Source of the DNA: Ignavibacteria bacterium UBA4661 | GTDB lineage: Bacteria; Bacteroidota; Ignavibacteria; Kapaibacteriales; UBA4661 | DNA length: 5,848 bases | Assembly (NCBI GenBank): GCA_002405405.1 | Contig: DHLT01000022.1 | Location: 1-5,848, forward strand | Direction of reading: 5' to 3' | Part shown: positions 1 through 4,521 of the stretch, in pieces | Position numbering within the stretch: position 1 is the first letter of the stretch | Layout: the number at the start of each line of letters is the position of its first letter | The notes under the pieces: generated by a model | Databases searched by the model: none | What the model was told of the DNA's origin: nothing | What the model saw: the letters and a program-made list of their open reading frames with translations, nothing else | Program-made: the position numbers and the translations under genes

Positions 1-93
1 ATGGCACAACCTCGCATGACCAACTGTTATTTTGATGAGCCCTATCGTGTTGGGTATGCGTATTTCCAATGAATCATTGGTAAATGATTCTAA
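1..93. other. Left edge, unresolved coding status
   Basis: This stretch follows the stop of the 62-residue gene and runs to the window edge. On the plus strand, frame 1 is open from base 1 to a TGA at 70-72 (23 codons) and could be the tail of a plus-strand gene. On the minus strand one frame, in phase with the preceding gene, is open from 93 to the edge but has no ATG there. Neither has family-level evidence. The only clear structure is a 15-bp perfect palindrome at 66-80. Confidence 0.3.
66..80. repeat. 15-bp palindrome CCAATGA-a-TCATTGG
   Basis: Two 7-base arms around one central base form a perfect inverted repeat 14 bases beyond the stop of the 62-residue gene. It has no adjoining T-run, so it does not look like an intrinsic terminator. 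It could be a protein-binding site or a short RNA stem. No second copy was noticed in the window. Confidence 0.4.
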
Positions 94-282
94 TCAAAGG
101 GGTTGCAGTTCGTGCAATGCTTGTTGAATTGCTTCCTTTGTTTGCCCTGTCTGTTTCTCTATATCGTACAAACGGTCTGTATCAAGGGAATTAACCATAA
201 ACCACGACAGCAACACATCATACACCTTTTCCGATATAGAGAGTTGCGTATTGCCTCGCTTTACTGTATATTTGCTATCCAT
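94..282 (-). CDS. Small hypothetical protein, 62 aa
   Basis: I do not recognise the family. The start chosen is the ATG at 282, beginning MDSKYTVKRG, because AAGGAG lies six bases upstream (AAAGGAGAACAAAATG). A longer reading from 312 would add ten residues and run through that ribosome site. The protein has a short basic N-terminus, then a helical stretch (ISEKVYDVLLSWFMV, about residues 16-30) and an acidic/glutamine-rich amphipathic C-terminal part (about 35-62). There is no signal peptide and no zinc or nucleotide motif. It is the third gene of the leftward recombination operon, separated from the nuclease gene by about 60 bases that contain a hairpin. Position suggests an accessory early phage protein, but its role cannot be inferred from sequence. 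Confidence 0.6.
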   Translation of the reverse strand: MDSKYTVKRGNTQLSISEKVYDVLLSWFMVNSLDTDRLYDIEKQTGQTKEAIQQALHELQPL

Positions 283-304
283 TTTGTTCTCCTTTGTGAG
301 AAAC

Positions 305-338
305 AGGCGCAAGTCATTTTTCCGTATGGCTTGCGCCT
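305..338. terminator. Hairpin between nuclease and 62-aa genes
   Basis: AGGCGCAAG (305-313) pairs perfectly with CTTGCGCCT (330-338) around a 15-base loop. The T-rich tract (TTTTTGTTTT) follows the stem in the plus direction. In the minus direction, the direction of the flanking genes, the stem is followed by TGTTTC, a poor U-tract. For the operon it may therefore be a weak terminator, an RNA-processing stem or a 3'-end stabiliser. A strong terminator in the operon's own direction is less likely. Confidence 0.5.
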
Positions 339-345
339 TTTTGTT

Positions 346-1125
346 TTAGTAATCAGTAAGAAGAAACGGCTTTGATGCTGTTCGTTCCTCAAGTGGATCG
401 AGTAAATCATTGTATTTGCACCATGTCATAAAATCGCGCAAATACCGATTCACCTCTTCGCCAAGTTCCTCGTAATACAAATACTCGTAGTAATCAAATT
501 TGACCACATCAACATGGAATGTACTGTCATATTGCACTTGCCATACGTTGTACCGTGCTTTCCTTGAATTAGACATCATGCAGTATGCTTTCCATTGCAA
601 GGAATGGACGTAATCAATGTATGATTTCGGTCTGCCTGTTGTTTTGTTCTCAATGATTCCAACACCATACATACCATCAGCAATACCCGACAAATGCACG
701 ACATATCTATCCCATGTCGTTGGAAACAGGAATTTGACTTGATGTGTCATGCGTTCAGGTAGTTTTTTAATTGCCTCACGTATGGCATCTTCTCGAAAAT
801 TTATCGGTAGTTCTCCGTGCGGTGTTTTCACGTACTCGTAAATCCACTCACTTCCCTCAATATGTCGTTGAAATTCAAAGGGTTGCTTTTGTAGTAATGA
901 ATCAAAAGCACTACCAACATACATGGCATCACTTGGAACAAACGGCTTGCCTAATACTTGTTGTTTTAGTTCTTCCATTGCTTTTTCGTGCTTGATAGCG
1001 GTTTCTTCGCTATCGTCCTGATACAGCATATCAACTGCTCTGCGATATGATTCTAACCACGTAACATTCACGCGCCATATTACAGGGTTGCCAAATTCAT
1101 CATATCCTGCTTTGTTTGTTATCAT
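346..1125 (-). CDS. PD-(D/E)XK nuclease, RecE/RecB-like phage exonuclease
   Basis: This is a 259-residue protein with the core of the PD-(D/E)XK nuclease superfamily (RecB/RecE/Cas4-type fold). Visible motifs in order are: 'VNVTWLESY' near residues 19-27, resembling the N-terminal signature of phage RecE-like nucleases; MYVGSAFDSLL (68-78), in the position of the usual G-x-x-x-H helix but with Phe where His is common; GIADG with D150; IIENK with E159 and K161 (the E-x-K variant of D/E-x-K); and the QWKAY motif (Q177, Y181) found downstream of the active site in RecB-type nucleases. Metal-dependent DNA cleavage, probably end-resecting exonuclease activity, is inferred. The start overlaps the stop of the Sak4-like gene as ATGA (1122-1125), implying translational coupling. 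GAGGTGG lies just upstream. Together the two genes form a plausible recombination module. Confidence 0.8.
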   Translation of the reverse strand: MITNKAGYDEFGNPVIWRVNVTWLESYRRAVDMLYQDDSEETAIKHEKAMEELKQQVLGKPFVPSDAMYVGSAFDSLLQKQPFEFQRHIEGSEWIYEYVKTPHGELPINFREDAIREAIKKLPERMTHQVKFLFPTTWDRYVVHLSGIADGMYGVGIIENKTTGRPKSYIDYVHSLQWKAYCMMSNSRKARYNVWQVQYDSTFHVDVVKFDYYEYLYYEELGEEVNRYLRDFMTWCKYNDLLDPLEERTASKPFLLTDY

Positions 1126-2096
1126 GATACCACCTCTTTGCGTTTGCTTGTGGCTTTAGCTTTTGGCTTTTCTGTCGTTGATGCCATGCGTCCAATAAAC
1201 TCATTTACCTGTACATCATATTCCGCCCCTAAGTCCTTAGCACAATCGGCAAGCGGTCTGCGTAGTTGCTCGTATAGCGGTCTTTCGAGTGCTTTGATTT
1301 CTTTGAAAGCATCATTCAGTGCCGATACATTTGCAATCGAAAGCAATGCTTCTTTCCAATTCGCCACAATATCCTGTGCCGTGATCTCTTCTTCCATTGC
1401 CTTGCCTAATCGTTCTTTCTGTTCCTCGATAAAATCGCCCAAAAAGTTTTCTAAAGCTGACCAATGTGGAAGTAGTATTTCGCCAACATCTGAAGAGTTT
1501 TTCCCTAACTGACTATCCGAAGCATTGAAATTCAAAAACCGTTTTTTGCCATCAGCATTGAAATACATTCTTCCAATAAAATCGGCTGACTTGACAATCT
1601 CTGCCAATGCCGTTTTACCGAGTGTATCTACTGTATATCTTCGCGTATCGCTTGTGTCCGTTTCTGTTTTTTCATGACCAAGCATGACAATATCCTTACC
1701 TTGACTGCGAAGAAACTTCAAAAAGTTCTGAAACACACTGCCCAAATCACCATAGCCATTCAATGACAAGCCACCTAATGCTGTTCTGCTTTTTGGCGAA
1801 GATTGAATAATGTGCTGTGCTATCATGTCAAGCATACGTCCAACCGTATCTATGACGATAGTTCTATATGGTCGAATCAATTCAGGTTGTTGCATAATCT
1901 CTTGCAGATCCGCGTAGCTGTTTATCTCTGCTACGTGTTGGCGGTTTGGTGCTGTATATGTTCGCTTGTCAAAGTCAAGCAAAAGAACATTTTCAGCCGA
2001 AAATGCTATGGTCGTTTTACCGACACTTGGTTGTCCGTACAGAAGTACCACTAATTGGCTTACCTCTATCGGTGTAGTTGGCTCTATGATTTTCAT
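1122..2096 (-). CDS. Sak4-like phage recombination ATPase
   Basis: This is a 324-residue RecA-fold ATPase of the kind annotated as phage AAA_24/Sak4-like, implicated in single-strand annealing or strand exchange in phage recombination. Walker A is GQPSVGKTT at residues 21-29 (K27, T28), followed by a strand ending in LLLDFD (38-43), typical of the family. Walker B is TIVIDTV (79-85, D83). A GHEKTETD segment (140-147) sits where the sensor-like strand of the family lies. The tail (about 305-324) is basic and low in complexity. I chose the ATG at 2096 because AAGGA lies seven bases upstream and the Walker A spacing fits the family. The frame stays open to an ATG at 2195, but the 33 extra residues look non-homologous and follow a ten-A run. 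The gene ends by ATGA overlap with the nuclease gene. Its family partner is normally an exonuclease and/or SSB. Confidence 0.85.
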   Translation of the reverse strand: MKIIEPTTPIEVSQLVVLLYGQPSVGKTTIAFSAENVLLLDFDKRTYTAPNRQHVAEINSYADLQEIMQQPELIRPYRTIVIDTVGRMLDMIAQHIIQSSPKSRTALGGLSLNGYGDLGSVFQNFLKFLRSQGKDIVMLGHEKTETDTSDTRRYTVDTLGKTALAEIVKSADFIGRMYFNADGKKRFLNFNASDSQLGKNSSDVGEILLPHWSALENFLGDFIEEQKERLGKAMEEEITAQDIVANWKEALLSIANVSALNDAFKEIKALERPLYEQLRRPLADCAKDLGAEYDVQVNEFIGRMASTTEKPKAKATSKRKEVVS

Positions 2097-2106
2097 AGAA
2101 TTATCC

Positions 2107-2256
2107 TTAATTTTGGAGCGATTGTTTGGAAGACATATCATACCGCGTTTTGCCATCGCTCCGTGCGAACTTGACGCGGTATTTTTTTTTTGCATTGAGA
2201 GAATCCGTATATTGAATACAAATATGTAAAGTCGCGCTAAAGAAGATTACAATCAT
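2107..2256 (-). CDS. Possible 49-aa small ORF ahead of Sak4-like gene
   Basis: An ATG at 2256 opens 49 codons ending in TAA at 2107-2109, ten bases before the ATG of the Sak4-like gene. Its stop abuts the ribosome site of that gene. The N-terminal half is hydrophobic (MIVIFFSATLHICI). The C-terminal half is basic and soluble-looking (KKKYRVKFARSDGKTRYDM, about residues 23-41). It competes with an N-terminally extended Sak4 reading in another frame, and the two frames meet at a ten-A run (2182-2191). The Shine-Dalgarno sequence is weak. It could be a leader peptide, a small early phage protein, or chance. No family is recognised. Confidence 0.3.
   Translation of the reverse strand: MIVIFFSATLHICIQYTDSLNAKKKYRVKFARSDGKTRYDMSSKQSLQN
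2182..2191. repeat. Ten-base A/T homopolymer
   Basis: The plus strand has ten consecutive T (A on the coding minus strand), three bases after an ATG at 2195-2193. With ten A the ATG at 2195 reads in frame into the Sak4-like ATPase. With eleven A it would instead read the basic tail of the small ORF and stop at 2107. The tract is thus a potential slippage site, and also a likely place for sequencing error. Confidence 0.6.
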
Positions 2257-2262
2257 AATTGA

Positions 2263-2280
2263 CTTAATTTCTAAACTAAG
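2263..2280. repeat. Imperfect 18-bp inverted repeat
   Basis: CTTAATTT and AAACTAAG are inverted complements with one mismatch around a CT centre. It lies in the divergent control region, downstream of the candidate leftward start site. Its sequence differs from the shared TAAACAAGTTTA operator, so it would be a separate site or a short RNA stem. Support is structural only. Confidence 0.35.
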
Positions 2281-2320
2281 CTACACTGAAACACACTCAA
2301 GGCAATGAAAAATATAATAA

Positions 2321-2351
2321 AAAATATATTCGCGCTATAAAATAAATTCAA
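2321..2351 (-). promoter_or_regulatory. Candidate leftward promoter for recombination operon
   Basis: On the minus strand TTG (2351-2349) is followed after 20 bases by TATATTTT (2328-2321). This is one base off the Bacteroidota -7 consensus TAnnTTTG and close to the preferred spacing. The predicted start near 2315 would give a leader of about 220 bases before the Sak4-like ATG and include the 49-codon ORF. The shared palindrome (2357-2368) lies just upstream of the -33 element. In such AT-rich DNA a one-mismatch match is weak evidence. Confidence 0.3.
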
Positions 2352-2368
2352 AAACATAAACAAGTTTA
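2352..2368. promoter_or_regulatory. Putative operator copy 1 (TAAACAAGTTTA)
   Basis: The core TAAAC-AA-GTTTA (2357-2368) is an inverted repeat with five-base arms. Together with five upstream bases it matches 5014-5030 at 16 of 17 positions. It lies directly before the repressor gene and beside the candidate promoters of both divergent transcripts. Such a two-copy palindrome confined to the two early control regions is what a CI-type repressor operator would look like. Which protein binds is inferred, not shown. Confidence 0.6.
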
Positions 2369-2395
2369 ATCTAATGAATACCCCTCTTAATTTTG
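2366..2395 (+). promoter_or_regulatory. Candidate promoter for the repressor gene
   Basis: TAATTTTG (2388-2395) matches the Bacteroidota -7 element TAnnTTTG exactly. Nineteen bases upstream is TTA (2366-2368), one base off TTG. The -33 element would overlap the right arm of operator copy 1, fitting autoregulation. If this promoter is used, transcription starts near 2402, inside the longest ORF, and the repressor must start at the ATG at 2437. It competes with the start at 2374. Confidence 0.35.
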
Positions 2396-2784
2396 CATAC
2401 GAAACATGGACGCAAGGGAAACGCTTAACCCTTGTCATGAAAATTTTTTGTAAAACTGCAATTGAGTTTGGGCAGAAGCATTTAGGGATTGAATCACCTG
2501 CTCAATTATCACACTATACAACTGACAGAGTAGGAATCAGCATCAATATGGTGGCAAAACTTTATGCGATAGGTATTGCCCCTGAATGGTTGTTGTACGG
2601 TACAGGTAATCCATGGTCAAGCACCGAAAAAGGCGAACAGTTCAAAAAACTACTTGTAGAAGACGAACGGTTTCGGCAATACTTCTTGACAAAAAAAGAA
2701 AATGACGTACAAATACTATCTTCAGACGATGAAAAGGCAATCGTTGCCATTGCCATGAAACTTCTTAGTTCAAATCGGACATAA
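2374..2784 (+). CDS. CI-like repressor N-terminal protein (DNA-binding part only)
   Basis: The protein has 136 residues from the ATG at 2374, or 115 from the ATG at 2437. It resembles the DNA-binding half of phage CI-type repressors. The region 'LGIESPAQLSHYT' reads as the first helices, and MVAKLYAIGIAPEWLLYGTGNPW (about residues 59-81) closely follows the family ending in which a helix is followed by a Gly-Ile/Asn-x-x-WLL-x-G-x-G motif. After it comes a charged helical tail (about 85-136), where a repressor would normally carry a hinge and S24 peptidase domain. That domain is instead encoded by the next gene, 34 bases downstream. No Shine-Dalgarno sequence precedes 2374, and a six-base stem (CAAGGG...CCCTTG, 2413-2434) lies just before 2437. 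It transcribes opposite to all other genes except its S24 neighbour, as expected for a lysogeny repressor. Confidence 0.65.
   Translation: MNTPLNFAYETWTQGKRLTLVMKIFCKTAIEFGQKHLGIESPAQLSHYTTDRVGISINMVAKLYAIGIAPEWLLYGTGNPWSSTEKGEQFKKLLVEDERFRQYFLTKKENDVQILSSDDEKAIVAIAMKLLSSNRT
2413..2434 (+). repeat. Short hairpin before the alternative repressor start
   Basis: CAAGGG (2413-2418) and CCCTTG (2429-2434) are exact inverted complements around a ten-base loop. The ATG at 2437 follows two bases later. If that ATG is the true start, this stem in the leader could limit ribosome access. If the start is 2374, it is simply coding sequence. Confidence 0.3.
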
Positions 2785-2818
2785 TGTTTTTCTTTACAAT
2801 GTTTTATTAGGTCTTTCT

Positions 2819-3241
2819 ATGAATCCTATCTTTACGCATGGCAACGAAGAAATTCCTACATTCTTCCAACCAACACCGCTTCTGCATCACGGTCATATTC
2901 AGACCGTTTCCCTTGCAGACATCTATTGCACAAATGCCAAAAAAAACGAACTGTTTTTTATGACAGGCGCAAGCGATAGCATGAAACCAACAATCCTTGA
3001 TACTGACGGCATGGTCGTTTCAATTACAGCAGAACCACGCGACAATGATATAGTCCTATTACGGCTCAATGGCGGTTTTCTGCTTGCTCGGTATTGGTCA
3101 AACGAAGAAAGCGATAAGATTACGTTCTCATTCGATAATCCGCGTTATCTTCCTCATGTAGAAACGATCAAAAATATAGGCATCGGCTTGCCTGTTATGG
3201 TGTTTGGTGTGGTACAGAGTATTCACCGTAAAGTCGTGTAA
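2819..3241 (+). CDS. Stand-alone S24 peptidase-domain protein (LexA/CI C-terminal-like)
   Basis: This 140-residue protein matches the C-terminal peptidase domain of LexA, CI and UmuD (family S24). TGASDSMKPTILDTDGM (49-65) carries the nucleophile motif S-M-x-P-x-I with S54 as predicted catalytic Ser. NDIVLLRLNGGFLLAR (76-91) is the strand pair that normally ends in Lys-Arg. FDNPRYLP (104-111) matches the family's NP-x-Y element. In that alignment the general-base Lys is replaced by Ala90 (GCT, 3086-3088); R91 is kept. No Ala-Gly cleavage pair is present in the N-terminal 30 residues, and there is no DNA-binding domain. The gene follows the CI-like ORF by 34 bases, in a different frame, with only a weak AGG ribosome site. 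It may act as a dimerisation or sensing partner of the upstream protein, or be a decayed peptidase. The domain call is firm, the function is not. Confidence 0.75.
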   Translation: MNPIFTHGNEEIPTFFQPTPLLHHGHIQTVSLADIYCTNAKKNELFFMTGASDSMKPTILDTDGMVVSITAEPRDNDIVLLRLNGGFLLARYWSNEESDKITFSFDNPRYLPHVETIKNIGIGLPVMVFGVVQSIHRKVV

Positions 3242-3273
3242 AACCGCCTACAATCTCGTATAAAGCACAAAAA

Positions 3274-3299
3274 AAACCCTTTCGTATTTGAAAGGGTTT
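3274..3299. terminator. Bidirectional terminator between convergent genes
   Basis: AAACCCTTTC (3274-3283) pairs perfectly with GAAAGGGTTT (3290-3299) around a six-base loop. In the minus direction the stem runs straight into eight T, a strong U-tract for the ArdC operon. In the plus direction it is followed by CTTTGTTTG, adequate for the repressor/S24 transcript. It sits midway between the two convergent stop codons (3241 and 3327). Confidence 0.85.
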
Positions 3300-3307
3300 C
3301 TTTGTTT

Positions 3308-3328
3308 GTGTGGTGTGTGGTGTGTGTT
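3308..3328. repeat. Three tandem 7-bp repeats GTGTGGT
   Basis: GTGTGGT, GTGTGGT and GTGTGTT run in tandem from 3308 to 3328. The last unit includes part of the ArdC-like gene's stop codon (3329-3327). On the transcript this gives an ACACACC-rich tail between stop and terminator. It is a minisatellite-like tract open to copy-number slippage without affecting the protein. Confidence 0.6.
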
Positions 3329-4262
3329 ATGCTTCGATTTCTTCCAATACCTCTACGTCCTGTTCTTTTGCGCTTTCGGTCGTGGTTAGAAATTCCGCTA
3401 TCTTGTTGGCATAGCCAACACAGCGAAAAAACAGCGTAGGCGTATCTTTTACAAATGATGCCCAACTTTGAATATGTGCCTTATGGTTTTCAAGGTTGCT
3501 ATCAATTAAGCGTCCTGTTCGTGCCATGACAAAGACTGCCGAAAGTTCGGCTATCAGTTCCTCAATAGCGTATGCTTCTTTCTTCCCTTTGTCCTCGAAA
3601 ATCTCTTTTCTTGGAACTCGTTGTGGGTGCTTCGTCCAATGTGCCATTTCGTGGAAAAGCACTTCATAGTATTGTAAATCGGAAAAAAACTCTCCGATCT
3701 TTGGCATTTTAATTTTGTCTATCAATGGAACGTAGCACGGTTGCGAACCGTATGAGATGTTCGGTTTGTGATACCGTATCATTTCCTCGTATTCCTCTAT
3801 CACTTGCGCGTCCGTGCGTTCTTCCTGTTTGGCTTTCCATTTTGCCACAACATCAGCAACCTTTACTGTCCCCTCGCTATCGTCTATGTCTGCCACATGA
3901 AAGACATATACGATTTTGAAAAAGGGAATCACTTCTTTTTCGGTTTCTCCTTTGCTGTTGGTGCTTTCCTTTACGGAAGTATGATGCACGAACAACGGCA
4001 ATCCTTTGCTTCCTTTTTTCAACTTCCAATGGAAGTTCTGAAGCTGTTGGAATCCAATGAAATTCGGCTTTTCGTCATCATGGTACTTCATGCTATACGC
4101 CCATGCTGACAGTGTATTTGTGCCTTTATACACGTGTCCTGTTACCACATTCCGCGCTAAAATAGCGGTTGAGAAATGTGGCGTAGTCCATGGCAATTTG
4201 CCTTGCGAAAGACTTTCGTATATCGTTTGCGCTAATTGGTTTTGAAGTTCTTGCGTTTTCAT
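3327..4262 (-). CDS. ArdC-like antirestriction protein with zincin domain
   Basis: This 311-residue protein has the two-part ArdC layout. The N-terminal ssDNA-binding domain (about 1-125) shows LPWTTPHF (23-30), ARNVVTGHVYKGTN (36-49), FIGFQQLQNFHWKLKKGSKG (68-87) and a following strand FVHH, matching the family pattern of PW, N-x-x-T-G-x-x-Y-x-G-x-N and x-KG-x-KG. The C-terminal part is a zincin-like metallopeptidase with HEMAH (204-208) and the downstream helix EELIAE (234-239), which supplies the third zinc ligand. In the family, ArdC binds ssDNA and protects incoming plasmid DNA from type I restriction; the role of the peptidase domain is unsettled. The start at 4262 has GAGGA eight bases upstream, inside the end of the preceding gene, and the gap to that gene's stop is four bases. 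It is the last gene of the second leftward operon and ends before a strong terminator. Confidence 0.88.
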   Translation of the reverse strand: MKTQELQNQLAQTIYESLSQGKLPWTTPHFSTAILARNVVTGHVYKGTNTLSAWAYSMKYHDDEKPNFIGFQQLQNFHWKLKKGSKGLPLFVHHTSVKESTNSKGETEKEVIPFFKIVYVFHVADIDDSEGTVKVADVVAKWKAKQEERTDAQVIEEYEEMIRYHKPNISYGSQPCYVPLIDKIKMPKIGEFFSDLQYYEVLFHEMAHWTKHPQRVPRKEIFEDKGKKEAYAIEELIAELSAVFVMARTGRLIDSNLENHKAHIQSWASFVKDTPTLFFRCVGYANKIAEFLTTTESAKEQDVEVLEEIEA

Positions 4263-4266
4263 GGTT

Positions 4267-4500
4267 TTAGTCCTCGATAAGGTTTTGAATTGATTTTAAT
4301 TGTGTTGTTGTTTGTGGTCTGCCTGATTTACCTTTTTTTATCAATAGTAACTTTGTTACTCCTGATTCAGTATAGTTGATCCTGCCTTTGTCGGTATATT
4401 CATAATCAACACCATATTTGAGATATCGGTGTGTTATTTGACTAATACGTCCCTTTGTTAAACCTGTTAAACTGATGATTGTTTTTGCATTAAAAGCCAT
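4267..4500 (-). CDS. Small helix-turn-helix DNA-binding protein, 77 aa
   Basis: From the ATG at 4500 the protein is 77 residues. AKTIISLTGLTKGRISQITHRYLKYG (5-30) reads as a helix-turn-helix, with TGLTKGRISQI (12-22) as turn plus recognition helix. DYEYTDKGRINYTESG (32-47) reads as a two-strand wing, so it resembles excisionase or MerR-type winged helices. The tail KKGKSGRPQTT (55-65) is basic with a GRP core like an AT-hook. I cannot assign a named family. The ORF stays open to 4560, but those 20 extra codons lie on a terminator hairpin and T-run, so the start at 4500 is preferred (AGGG about eight bases upstream). It sits four bases before the ArdC-like gene and may regulate this operon or act in excision. 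Confidence 0.65.
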   Translation of the reverse strand: MAFNAKTIISLTGLTKGRISQITHRYLKYGVDYEYTDKGRINYTESGVTKLLLIKKGKSGRPQTTTQLKSIQNLIED

Positions 4501-4521
4501 TGCGTTTGCCCTGATAAGATG

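Larger units (their letters stand above)
2097..2373. promoter_or_regulatory. AT-rich divergent control region (immunity-like)
   Basis: This region separates the leftward recombination operon from the rightward repressor genes. It contains the possible 49-codon ORF, an imperfect 18-bp inverted repeat at 2263-2280 (CTTAATTT-ct-AAACTAAG, one mismatch), two direct copies of TCGCGCTA at 2232-2239 and 2330-2337, candidate promoters in both directions and the TAAACAAGTTTA palindrome at 2357-2368. The arrangement resembles a lambdoid immunity region, with the repressor on one strand and early recombination genes on the other. That functional comparison is inference. Confidence 0.55.

Noticed and set aside
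103..375. Plus-strand ORF opposite the 62-residue gene
   Set aside because: It overlaps a minus-strand gene with a clear ribosome site and a hairpin. Its product is a Cys/Leu-rich antisense-type sequence with no recognisable domain.
1138..1512. 124-codon plus-strand ORF inside the Sak4-like gene
   Set aside because: Antisense shadow of a gene with Walker motifs; Ser/Ala-rich composition typical of reverse-strand reading.
3223..3465. Minus-strand ORF across the convergent terminator
   Set aside because: It spans the terminator and the 3' end of the ArdC-like gene in a different frame; no ribosome site or domain.
3768..4109. Plus-strand ORF opposite the ArdC-like gene
   Set aside because: Phe/Leu/His-rich antisense frame of a gene with a firm HExxH domain assignment; no ribosome site seen.
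4346..4360. AGTAAC-ttt-GTTACT inverted repeat resembling the 21-bp palindrome
   Set aside because: It lies inside the HTH coding sequence, has a different spacer, and is explained by the codons for S-N/V-T-K residues; probably coincidence.
4457..4472. GTTAAAC-ct-GTTAAAC resembling the TAAACAAGTTTA operator
   Set aside because: It is a direct repeat created by the repeated Leu-Thr codons of LTGLT in the HTH protein, with an arm mismatch to the operator.
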